Assembly (NCBI GenBank): GCA_025765615.1
Contig: JAIVFJ010000699.1
Span: 1 to 14,107, forward strand
Reading direction: 5' to 3'
From: Zopfochytrium polystomum
Taxonomy: Eukaryota; Chytridiomycota; Chytridiomycetes; Chytridiales; Chytridiaceae
DNA length: 14,107 bases
Each line of letters begins with the position of its first letter. The first letter of the stretch is position 1. Shown one piece after another: positions 1 to 8,162 of this stretch. The notes below the pieces were generated by a model. It made no database searches and had not been told where the DNA came from. It saw only the letters and a program-made list of their open reading frames with translations. Both the position numbers and the translations under genes were made by a program.

Positions 1-1702
1 CGTGAACTCGGAAAAGAGGAGGAAGGGAGGACGTGATGGAGAATTGGTTGGCAAATAAAAGTGGGATAAGGGAAGGCTGGTTGAAAGTTTTTAGGGGAGG
101 TGGGAATGGGAAGGGGTGTGTGAACAGGGGGGTTAGCTTGACAAAACTTTAACTGGAGGCGTTGGTAAAGAATGAGAGTAATGGAGCCAATCAGGGAGGG
201 GTCGTTAAGGCGGTTGATGCAAATCAATAAACATGTCAGAACAATATTCTGTGTAAGTTCGGGGACATCGTAAAAGTGGTGGTGGTGTATAATGGTAGAG
301 GGGAAAGGAAGTGCAGAGGCCAACTAATTTTTTAAAACCTCGGCGAAGGCGAGCAGTTTCGTTAAGAAGAAAAGTGCGAGGAAGGACAGCAGTTTTCCAA
401 AGGAATCGAAGTCGAGGGTAGTAAAACGTTACGAAGAATGTATGCTGCGAGTTTGTCACCCATCACTTTTCCTTCAATAGTTGTAAGGACGTCAGAAATT
501 GTAGCAGAGATCTGATGGCGAGCAGAATTGGAGCAACCATTGGCGGTGGTGAAGAAGTTCCCAAGGTGGCGAAAAGAGACAGAGTCAGGCTGGATGGGGA
601 TAGGGGTCAGGCCCCACATTATCTTCCTGGGGCAGTCCGCTGAGATGTTGGCGGCTGAGATGAAGATTTTACAGGTGTTAGACTCAATGTTGTTGTGTGA
701 CTGATATGCATAGAGGATGTTGGCCTGCTGCTGAAGATCGAGGAATGAGCAAGAGAGCGTGTTTCGTGTCATCCACCAGGGCAAATCCGGAAACTGAGAT
801 GGGAGGGGTGGGGGAAATGAGGGGAGCAGGTATTGTTGGTGGAGGATTGACTGCAAAGGTGATGCCAGTGGTGTGTTTATCAAGTGCGCAGAGGACAGGG
901 TCCCAGAAAATGCGCCAGTCGAGGGGGCCTTCGAGGGAGCCTTGCTGGATCATGGTGCCAATGGGAAAAGTGGGGGAAGGGCCAAAGGCAGTGATGAAAA
1001 ATGAACGAAACTGAGTTTGGGTGTTGACACGCATCCGAACGTAAGACTCTGGAATTGGATGCGATGCCAGGCAGAAATAAGGCCAGCGACTGGTGCACTG
1101 TCAAAGGCCTTCTTGATGTCAGTTAAGAAGGAGGAAGAGGGGAGAGGAGGTCTCATGACAGTAATCGAGGGCTGAGCGAACCAAATGGAGGGGAGGATCA
1201 GGAGAGGAGCCAGGAAGGGCAGAGAAGTTTCGGCCTTTGAGGATCACAGGGGTGGAGGAGAGGATTTGGGATAAGCGGCGAAGACGGACGCCCTGGACTA
1301 CTTTGGCGGCCAGTTCACACAGGCTGATGGGTCGGAGGTTGGTGACATCACCACCCCACACGTCCTTATTTGGAATTGGGAAAATGGCGGTGAGGGTCCA
1401 TGTGGAGGGGATATCGAGGACAAGGAAGGTTCGTTGGACAAGGGAGAGAAAGAGAGTGATTGCATTGGGACCAGACAGGAGTAAGTTCACGAGAGAGCTG
1501 GGAGGGGCCAGGGGCTTTATTGGGGGCGAGAGACTCGAGGACGGAACTGGCATTCATCGAGAGACGGAGGAAGCATGATGTGAGAAAAGGTGTGTGGGGG
1601 TATGTAAGGTCGGGGGGTCATCTCTTCATGCAGGGGGGACGTGGGGGGGAAGGGGTGAAGAGCCCGAGGACGAAACCACTGTTCCACCTGTTCACTACAA
1701 AG
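1..1702 (-). pseudogene. LINE ORF2, reverse transcriptase half, several frame breaks
   Basis: This continues ORF2. It can be followed in pieces in shifting frames: NKAPGPSQL (about 1515), a PIPNK...RPISL block typical of RT motif 2 (about 1300-1390), LLLNDIKKAFDS in motif A with its catalytic Asp (about 1095-1130), a motif B variant QQGSLEGPLDW (about 910-950), and GFALVDDT in motif C with the catalytic Asp pair (about 760-795). Thumb-like sequence follows (KVMGDKLAAYILRN, FLWKTAVLPRTFLLNETARL, about 340-480). At least three frame changes separate these blocks. The C-terminus lies left of the window; the part homologous to it in copy 2 ends near 8160. All catalytic aspartates survive, so decay is recent or apparent. 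Confidence 0.85.
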
Positions 1703-3293
1703 TCAGGGGATTTGGGAAGGGTCATATTCAATTTCCGGACCCTCTGGGGTCTCTGCCAGAATGTGATCAATGCTGGAGTTGGAGCGTTTGCAGTTGAGGA
1801 TGTTGTTAAGAACATTGCAGATCTTTCCAGTGGAGAAAAGGTCTTGGCGGCGGTCAATGGCAGTGGCAATATCAGAGCGCTTAAAGGAGGCAGTTGCAGA
1901 GAGCTGGGCGCGATAGACTGCTTTTCGGAGGCGCTGGAGGAGTGGAAGAGCGTCGCTGGTGAAGGCTGCTGCAGTCACAACGGAGCTGGTGAAGCGCGCA
2001 AAAAGAAGGCACAGGGCATCCCGAGGGATTGTAGCGTTCCAAGACTCTGGGAGAGGGGGGAGGGCAACGAGGAAGGAGTGGAGGGGAAGTGTACCGCGAT
2101 GAAGGCATTTCCAGAGGTCCTCAATTTTCTTACGAGCCTCGACGTAAGGGGCAAGGCGCTGGTCAGTCTTGGCTGGAGCTGTGGAGGAGCCGGAGCAAGG
2201 GAGGCAGCGTCGGGCAGTGCTGACGAGGAGCTCATGGAGGGAGGAAGAGATAGCATCTAGAGATTGAGTGTATTGGAACGCGCGACCAATGGGTGGATAA
2301 TCAAAGGGCAGGGAAGGTTGGGTGAGGAACGTTCGTTCTGCTGGGGTGAGGGTGGAGTCAATGGCGTTGAGGTTGTCCTGTAGGTTTGGGAGAGCTGTGT
2401 CAACCGTTTGGGCAAAGGCACGTTTTTGATCCTCTGAAGCCTGTGCAGGCTGGATAGTACGTCGACGGGTGGGGGTGAAGGGGAATGTTGTGTATGGGCA
2501 GAGGGCAAGTGTGATAAAGCAAGGAAGGTGGTCGGAGATGTCTGGGAGGTGGGGGTACTCTTCAGGGGAAGCGATGTTGGAGGAAGTGAGATGGTGGAGG
2601 AAGGTGTCGGAGACCCAAATGCTGTCAAGGCGTGAACGATATGTTGAGTTGGTGGAGGAGTGAGAGAAGGTGGAGAGGTTGGGGTGGGTAGCGCGAAAGG
2701 TATCCGATAGGCCACTGGCTGACAGGATAGGAAGGAACCCGCGGCGAGAGGGTGGGATGGGTTCAGCAGTATTATGATTGAGGGGTGAGATAAGAGCATT
2801 CCAGTCACCGAACCAGTAAGCTGGGTGATGTTGGGCGGAGTCGTGATTGAGGAGGTTGGTACACCACTCTTGGAGAGGTGTGGTTTCTGGGGACAGCCTG
2901 AGAAGCAGGCCAGTAGATAGAACGGAAGAAGAGACGGCGATTGTGGAAGGAGAGGGTAATGGCAAGTCCTCTGGTGTTGTGTTGGCTGATGTTGGTGACA
3001 TGGCGGTAAAAGGAAGACGCCAAAATGAAGCCGACCCCAGCATGCTTCGATGTTGAAGCGTCAGTGAAAATACCCATGTAGTTATTTGAGGAGTGTTGGC
3101 GGATTGCGTGTGTGGCGTTAACAGCAGAACAGCCAGTCTCTTGAAGTGCGAGGATGATTGTGCCAGTTGATGTCATCCATTCCAGTATTGAAATACATTT
3201 GGAGGCAAGGTTTCGGCCCACATTCCAGGTAGCAAAACAAGGGGGTGGGGGGGGCGGAGGCATTTCGGGGGTGGGGGAGGGGTAAGGGGGCAT
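1703..3293 (-). pseudogene. LINE ORF2, endonuclease half (APE type), one frameshift
   Basis: This is the N-terminal half of the retrotransposon polyprotein that nicks target DNA. The ATG at 3293 lies 18 nt after the A-tract and is followed by a Pro-rich leader. APE (exonuclease/endonuclease/phosphatase) motifs appear in order: TWNVGRN near residue 22, LALQET near 48 (metal-binding Glu) and YWPAS near 127. The frame then shifts at about 2885-2900. In the new frame come GDWN (2809-2798), SRLDSIWVS with the conserved Asp, and SDHLP (2536-2522) with the catalytic Asp-His pair. After the domain, a linker of about 270 residues leads to a stop at 1703. The motif set is that of an intact endonuclease, so the single shift is either recent decay or a read error. 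No separate gene is needed to explain this stretch. Confidence 0.88.
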
Positions 3294-3310
3294 TGTTTAT
3301 TGATGTGTCG

Positions 3311-3344
3311 TTTTTTTTTTTTTTTTTTTTTTATTTTTTTTTTT
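3311..3344 (-). repeat. Internal A-tract before LINE ORF2 (copy 1)
   Basis: On the element's sense strand this is a run of 11 A, one T and 22 A, placed between the ORF1 end region and the ORF2 ATG (18 nt upstream of 3293). It is not the 3' tail of the element: unique LINE sequence continues on both sides and copy 2 has the same tract in the same place. Confidence 0.95.
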
Positions 3345-3938
3345 ATAAAAGGATGAGGGGAAGGAAAGGAAGGGGGTGATACACTATACGCAATTCAACG
3401 GCGAGGGCCACCCTGAGAGTGGGAGGAGGCAGGAGCGGTGGTGCGGGCAAAAGGCGGGGTGCGAGCCTTATCAGAGTAAGCGGGAGAGGTGCGCATGGTG
3501 ACGTCGTGGGTGGAAGCGCTGGGTTGGAGTAGCGTCGAGGGGAGGGATTCCATAAGAGCCCGGACACTCCAACAACGGATGTGTGGGAGTTCAAGGTAAT
3601 CCACCGTAATTCCAAGCTGAGGCTGCAAGAACTGACACTCCATCCCATTCTGCCTCATGATTGTACCGGCAAACGCACGTGTAAGAATCGTTCTTTGTTG
3701 CCTACCTCCGCGTCGTATATCACACTCTGCTCACAATCTCCCGCCGTTTCTCCACAAGGCACTTTCGTCGCGGCGAGCCTGATCTCTTGGAGCACATCAA
3801 ACGCCGAACACTTGTTAAAGCAGGGCTGCTCAAGTCCAAAAAGCAGACGGCAGCAATGCCGCCTGGAGCAAAGGGGTATTCTGTGGATGCTCACCTCCAC
3901 GGACTGGAGGCAAAGGCCGCCGCCCTAGACGAAAAACT

Positions 3939-4011
3939 GTCAGTAGTTTAATGGTGGAGAGAGTTCGCATTCCTTGCTTTCTGACCTTGCTTATCGCATT
4001 CGGTGCACCAG
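3939..4011 (+). other. HSF intron between coiled-coil exons
   Basis: A 73-bp intron starting GTCAGT and ending GCACCAG, with a CTGAC branch-like site about 30 nt before the acceptor. Splicing joins DEKL to SKLHESYELL in frame and restores a continuous heptad pattern, the main evidence for the plus-strand gene model here. The next intron, 4091-4172 (GTTTGT to CCAAG, 82 bp), likewise restores frame into IIANLTGF. Confidence 0.7.
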
Positions 4012-4227
4012 GAGCAAACTGCACGAGTCTTATGAGCTACTGCGGAGCGAGTCCGCAGCGTGCCGTGTGACGCAGTCACGGCAACATCAAGTTTGTAATC
4101 GCCCCTTACCGACATTTTCTCTTCTTGCTGTCGCCTTAACCGAATCAATTTTTCCTCAACAAACGTTCCAAGATCATTGCGAATCTCACGGGGTTCATCG
4201 CTGCTCTTCACAAAGGCGACAATAAAG

Positions 4228-4384
4228 GTAGAAATTTACTCTATGCTGCTGAAGCCCTTCACTAAGTATCTTACCAACCCGACGCACTTCAAGTTAAACC
4301 AGACGGAATCCAGAGCCAGCAACGTGGGTTGAATAACCATTTCCATTAGACTTTAACCTGCAGAGTCCATTGATTATATTTCAG
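4228..4384 (+). other. Probable HSF intron before the Q/P-rich C-terminal exon
   Basis: It begins GTAGAA after an exon ending in HKGDNK and ends in TTATATTTCAG, a strong acceptor. The spliced phase enters the frame reading YAPYPQLFPP, whereas the frame with the stronger GC-rich third positions and a sensible basic C-terminus is one base off. Either an indel lies in the last exon or the donor is misplaced. Confidence 0.55.
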
Positions 4385-4818
4385 TGTACGCTCCGTACCC
4401 ACAGCTATTCCCACCAGCCGCAGTACCCCCACCGCAGCCATCTTTCACTGTCCCAATCACATCCCTCCCAACCGCAAACTCCACAGCAGCATCAGCCTCC
4501 GCCCTCCGGCAACCTCACTTCCGCCATTCTAACGAGTCCGCCGCTCGGCCTCGTCGACGACCCGGCCGCGGCCGTCGCCGGATCCATCGCGAAAGCCGCG
4601 TCGCCGCAGTCGCCGGGCGAGCCGCGGCTGAGGGAGCAGCAGCAGCAGCAGCACGACGTGGAGGTAATGTCAGGCGTCGAGGACCAACGGGTAATAGGGC
4701 GATTGGTCGGCGGCGGCGGCTCGGTGGAGGCGGCGGAGGCTGCGGCAAACTCTGGTCCGGGGAAGCGTCGCGGCGGGAACGGGAGCGCGTCGAGGGGGAG
4801 GAGGCGGAAGAAGTGACA

Positions 4819-5322
4819 GGGTGGCGTTGTGTGAGGTCATATGGTTGTGAGGTGCGGCGGTGAATGCGACTGCCCGGGGTGGCAGCGGTTTCATCGTTTT
4901 TTTCGTTCATTTCTCTTGATCCAACCCCTTCCCCCCCGACTCCTAGGCAAACAAGCGCATTCTCTCACTTTCACTCGATTTCCCACCTCTGCTTTTCGTG
5001 TCTTTCTTGCACTCAGTCTCTTTCTTTTGCCCCGTTTCATCTCTTTTGGTGTGTCTGTGGCCCGCGAAGGAAGAGAGCGATAGAAAAGACTCGAACGATA
5101 GAATTACGTTCATTGCCGGCGGGGGGGAAGCAAAGCATCGTCTCTGTGATATTAGCTACCACTCGCTCCCATCACAGTCATTGGCTGAACTGCATTTCCG
5201 GTGAGGCAATCAGGAAAGGATCCACGAAGACAAGAGAGCCACAGAGAGCGACAATTCGCGCTGCGGCTGGGTGTGCAAATGCCAGTGAGCGAATGACTGT
5301 GTGAGGGAGTGAGTGTGCCCTT

Positions 5323-5325
<3 letters not shown>
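4819..5325. other. Noncoding stretch, no gene seen
   Basis: Sequence between the HSF stop and the TG microsatellite. Open frames here have no recognisable domain, and their composition follows C/T-rich tracts. It probably holds the HSF 3' flank and the distal promoter of the zinc-finger gene. No polyadenylation signal of the AATAAA type was found after the HSF stop. Confidence 0.5.

Positions 5326-5332
<7 letters not shown>

Positions 5333-5366
<34 letters not shown>
5333..5366. repeat. (GT)17 microsatellite
   Basis: An uninterrupted GT dinucleotide run, preceded by GTGCGTGTGC. On the minus strand it would translate as Thr-His repeats, which explains a spurious open frame. Confidence 0.97.
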
Positions 5367-5367
<1 letters not shown>

Positions 5368-5500
5368 TCGTGTGAAAGAAGAGGGTGGAGGTGTTTTCAC
5401 GTGTTGAGTTCGTGCTCCACTGCCGCTCCTCCTTGCCATCCGTCCAACCCCAACTCCCCTTTTTGGTAACTCAACCCGAAGCGCATGCTCCACTTCCTCG

Positions 5501-5515
5501 TTTTTTTTTTTTTTT
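5501..5515. repeat. T15 homopolymer
   Basis: Fifteen T in a row within the leader/promoter region of the downstream gene. No coding sequence surrounds it. Confidence 0.95.
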
Positions 5516-5638
5516 CGCATGCACATTGCGCCAGACAGGCCCACGGCGCGACATCGGCCAAAGTTCCTCTCTTGCGGGCGGGCTCTCATATCGGTGCAAA
5601 CCTGTGACCACCACCAAGCGGAAACAAATGCTTTGTCA

Positions 5639-5640
<2 letters not shown>

Positions 5641-5681
<41 letters not shown>
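5641..5681. repeat. (TC)20 microsatellite
   Basis: About twenty TC units, ending before a TGTCTCTG tail. It gives spurious open frames of Ser-Leu (plus) and Arg-Glu (minus). As a polypurine-polypyrimidine mirror repeat it could adopt triplex (H-DNA) structure; that is inference. Confidence 0.97.
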
Positions 5682-5687
<6 letters not shown>

Positions 5688-5833
5688 GAAACTGGCGACA
5701 AATGACCCAGTTGAAACTTTTTCTGCTGCCCCCTCCCTCATTCGACATGAATGTTGCTTGGTCGCCGTCGTCAACAACTTTTCTTTCTTGCTTGCGGCTG
5801 CCCCCGCCCTCCACTTCCTCTTCTTCGAGTGTT

Positions 5834-5972
5834 TATATTTTTTTTTTTCTCTTCTTTTTTTTCTTTCTTTCTTCCGTGTGTCTCTCTCTCCACGCTGGTC
5901 AATTCTCGAGGCAAAGAGAAAGAAAAGAAAAAAAAAAAAATAAGAAGAAAGGAAAGAAAAGCGATAGGCGCC
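5834..5972. repeat. Polypyrimidine then polypurine tracts, imperfect fold-back
   Basis: A T/C-only stretch at about 5836-5874 is followed, after a spacer of roughly 35-45 bp, by an A/G-rich stretch at about 5913-5961 containing a run of 13 A. The two arms are roughly complementary and could pair imperfectly. No gene is apparent. It lies 370-500 bp upstream of the zinc-finger gene start, so it may be in its promoter or 5' leader. Confidence 0.8.
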
Positions 5973-6332
5973 CCCCACACCAAGCATTACACGACGAACC
6001 AATGACTATCGTGTGAAACACTTCTCTCTCTTTAACTTCGGGGAATCATTTAAATTCGTCGCGCTCCCTGTTCACAGATGACCAGCCCCTCCTTTCGCCC
6101 TCGTCGTCCTCCTCGTTCCCTTTTATACGCACATCTCCCCCCCACCCCTTCCAGTCTCCGCTCCTGGGCTTGGTCCAGCCCTCCAAGCTGCTGAACGACC
6201 GTCGCTGAGCTGGTGCCGCCCCAACCCTGCCGGTAACACCCAGTCCAGTATTCTCCACTGCTTCTGCGGCTTTTTTTCCGTCCAAGCTGCTGGGCGCATT
6301 TCAACTATTTTCTTCGGGGCGCCTTTATTCTT

Positions 6333-6345
6333 TCCGCCGCCATGG
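6333..6345 (+). promoter_or_regulatory. Strong start context of the zinc-finger gene
   Basis: The ATG at 6342 sits in GCCGCCATGG, with a purine at -3 and G at +4, which favours this start over later Met codons. A TTTTATA sequence near 6120 could be a TATA-like element, but this is weak. Confidence 0.6.
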
Positions 6346-7307
6346 ACGACTTTGACTTCACCGATGTGAACGGTTTGAACGGATCCCTCGACGACGACGC
6401 CGTTCCTAACAACAACGTCCCGGGTCTCTTCAGCACTCTTGAAGCCGGCACTAACGACGCGGCCTCGCCTTGTCAGCCAGCCACCAACCTGATCGACTAC
6501 AGAGTTCCCCCCACCGTCGAAGGGTGCACTTGCAGTGTAAATATCAATTCGTACTGCAACGAGCAATTGAACTCTTTCACAAGGGTCGCGTTCTTTCCAT
6601 TTACCATTCCGAATCTCCAAACTGAATTTGCTGGCACTCCCTTGAGCCAATGGCCGTCGACCATGTCCGACTCAACTTTTGGCTCCGGCTCACCTTCGTT
6701 CAATTCAAGCAGGTTTGCTCAATATAAGCAAACCTTCGGCGGAAGCGATAAGTTTATGGGGGCGGAGACCATCACGTCATCTTGGAGCTCTTCGACTTGC
6801 ACGTCTGAATCGGAGTCAGCCCTGTCGGACTACGTGATTGGAAATGTGGACCAGGCAGTCTTTGCACATCTCCGTGAGATCTCTCCAGTTATCTCTTGCT
6901 GCTCCACCCCGTCGCTTGCTTCTTTGACGGCCAGCTCGCCGTGTCCGTCGACATCACAACTTTCCGACACAGCGGAACTGGATTCGGCTGCTTACTCAAT
7001 CCTGACAGCCATTTCCGACTTCCATATCGAACTAATCGAGTCCCCGGGGCACAAAACCGAATCGAACGTACCCGAACCGCACGCGGCGGCTCCGGCTGCA
7101 CCGTCTCGCACTCGTTCTTCTGCAGCGTCTCGCACTCGGTCTGTGAGGCCCCGCCCAGCTGTCGCAGCGAGTTCTCCACGTCGTCGGAGAACTTATCCAT
7201 GCTGCTGGCCAGAGTGCACTCGAGTGTTTCCGCGCCGGTACAATCTGGATTCGCACATGCGCCACCACACTGGCGAGCGCCCTCACGTTTCTTTCTTTCT
7301 GTTTTGA
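6342..7307 (+). CDS. C2H2 zinc-finger transcription factor, probably exon 1 only
   Basis: Likely a nuclear DNA-binding regulator. The 321-codon frame starts with an acidic, Asp/Asn-rich N-terminus (MDDFDFTDVNG) and continues with a long low-complexity Ser/Thr/Pro region typical of activation domains. A basic stretch (residues about 255-283, many Arg) probably acts as nuclear localisation signal. One classical finger follows: C287-x4-C292-x12-H305-x3-H309, then the canonical linker HTGERPH. In this family such a linker is normally followed by a second finger. Here the frame instead enters a T-rich sequence (VSFFLF, stop at 7305), and GTTTCT at 7287 right after the linker could be a weak 5' splice site. 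So the last seven codons may be intron, and the remaining exon was not identified. The target genes are unknown. Confidence 0.8.
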   Translation: MDDFDFTDVNGLNGSLDDDAVPNNNVPGLFSTLEAGTNDAASPCQPATNLIDYRVPPTVEGCTCSVNINSYCNEQLNSFTRVAFFPFTIPNLQTEFAGTPLSQWPSTMSDSTFGSGSPSFNSSRFAQYKQTFGGSDKFMGAETITSSWSSSTCTSESESALSDYVIGNVDQAVFAHLREISPVISCCSTPSLASLTASSPCPSTSQLSDTAELDSAAYSILTAISDFHIELIESPGHKTESNVPEPHAAAPAAPSRTRSSAASRTRSVRPRPAVAASSPRRRRTYPCCWPECTRVFPRRYNLDSHMRHHTGERPHVSFFLF

Positions 7308-8162
7308 TGTTGCCCAAGTTCTCGTGGATGTCCTATGTTTTCTCCTTTTATACTGCTTGCTTCACCCAACTTTCTATCATTTCTTCATCTCTTTGATATC
7401 CGTTTTTTTGCGCCTTTCCCGTTTGCCGCGTCTCTTTGATCCGTTGGCGTCTTTCACATATTTTCGCCTTCATTACCGCTTGCGATTCTTTCAAACTCGT
7501 CTATTGGTTCCTTCGACTGGAAATTACGCCCGGCACCGGCTCTTTCAAAAACACACCTAGTCCAACTTCTTCTTCTTTCCCTTGCATTGTTTCCCCTTTA
7601 GCGAGAGGGTCGCTTCCATTCGACCTTCTCTCTTCGTTTTTTATTTTCAGCCTGCGTATGACTATCTTTTTTTTTTATCCTTATCTATTCCCTATCAGCG
7701 ATACTCCGTATAAGATAACCACGCCTCTCCCTTCTTCCCCAACGCTTTTTCTTTCCCATCTCGCTCGAATTATCATGAAACAATATCAGTGTCGACTTTC
7801 CATCTCTTTAAGTCGGTTACCGCGACTGCTGGCGCGCATCCGTCTATCATTTTACGCTTATCTACACAAACGACTGGTCGGTCTTACTTTCCCTTGTTTC
7901 GACAATCCGGCAACTGGAATGGGATTGGGCCACGAGTTCACGAGCCACGTGATGCGAGGATTCGAAGGGAAGAGAAAAATGAGAGGAAAGGGAGACTAGT
8001 AGGAGGCAGAGAATGACGGGGACGATGCTGTTCGCCATCGAAGAGAGGGCGGTGTCTCATCCTCACGCGGAAGCAGGAAGCTCGATTCTTTTCCGCAACA
8101 CGACTGCCAGCAGAATAGAACAGTTTTCAAACGCGAGCGGGGCCTGTCTTAACCTCCCGAGT
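7308..8162. other. T-rich stretch, possible intron, no clear gene
   Basis: Strongly pyrimidine-rich on the plus strand, with several acceptor-like sites (for example TTTTTTATTTTCAG near 7650). I could not find a second zinc finger. A weak possibility is an exon from 8003 to a stop near 8150 that is in phase with a donor at 7287 and reads GDDAVRHRRE, but it has no Cys pair and the intron would be over 700 bp. The 3' end of LINE copy 2 may reach into the right part. Confidence 0.4.

Larger units (their letters stand above)
1..3547 (-). mobile_element. LINE copy 1 (non-LTR retrotransposon, 5'-truncated)
   Basis: Read on the minus strand, this element begins at 3547 and runs off the left edge. 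In order it holds the end of the inter-ORF spacer, an A-tract, an APE-type endonuclease and a reverse transcriptase. It has no ORF1: similarity to copy 2 stops at 3547, inside the region that overlaps the end of ORF1 in copy 2, so the 5' end is truncated, as is usual after target-primed reverse transcription. Its right end abuts an exon of a heat-shock-factor gene, with a possible GGA microhomology at 3545-3547. The 3' end and any target-site duplication lie outside the window. ORF2 has frame breaks, so this copy is probably dead unless those are read errors. Confidence 0.9.
3545..4818 (+). pseudogene. HSF1-like: Heat-shock transcription factor (HSF), 5' part removed by LINE junction
   Basis: HSFs are nuclear trimeric activators that bind nGAAn repeats. 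The sequence starts in the DNA-binding domain with GFHK, a wing (SPDTPTTDV) and WEFK (3545-3595), followed by HFRRGEPDLLEHIKRR (3760-3807). A linker and coiled coil come next: HLHGLEAKAAALDEKL to 3938, then SKLHESYELLRSESAA (4012-4090), then IIANLTGFIAAL (4173-4227). Introns 3939-4011 (GT..CAG), 4091-4172 (GT..AAG) and 4228-4384 (GT..TTTCAG) are supported; the first two keep frame. The last exon, read to the stop at 4814-4816, is His/Gln/Pro-rich, has a five-Gln run and ends in a basic GRRRKK tail, but the last intron gives the wrong phase for that frame. The WEFK-to-HFRRG junction is also uncertain: a donor at 3596 is out of phase, one at 3679 is in phase but leaves an insert. The N-terminus and recognition helix are replaced by the LINE. 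Confidence 0.85.

Noticed and set aside
3311..3344. The T-run as the 3' poly-A tail of a separate element
   Set aside because: LINE sequence continues on both sides in both copies at the same position; kept only as a fossil-junction alternative.
3655..4211. Minus-strand frames in the HSF region, one looking coiled-coil-like
   Set aside because: They oppose plus-strand exons that splice in frame into an HSF domain and coiled coil; the minus frames match no family.
4384..4863. The Arg-rich frame after YAPYPQLFPP as the HSF C-terminus
   Set aside because: Third-position GC and the sensible Q/H-rich to basic tail favour the frame ending at 4816; the Arg-rich reading looks like an off-frame product.
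5333..5681. Repeats that might suggest a CRISPR array
   Set aside because: They are di- and mononucleotide microsatellites without spacers, in a eukaryotic context.
5152..5814. A 220-codon minus-strand open frame
   Set aside because: It consists largely of Thr-His and Arg-Glu runs from the GT and TC microsatellites; no domain.
6123..6650. A minus-strand open frame opposite the zinc-finger gene start
   Set aside because: Antisense shadow of the leader and first codons; no motif, while the plus strand has a strong start context and a real finger.
7408..7475. C-x4-C followed by SH, resembling a second zinc finger
   Set aside because: Only ten residues between Cys and His where twelve are needed, no second His, no splice site in phase.
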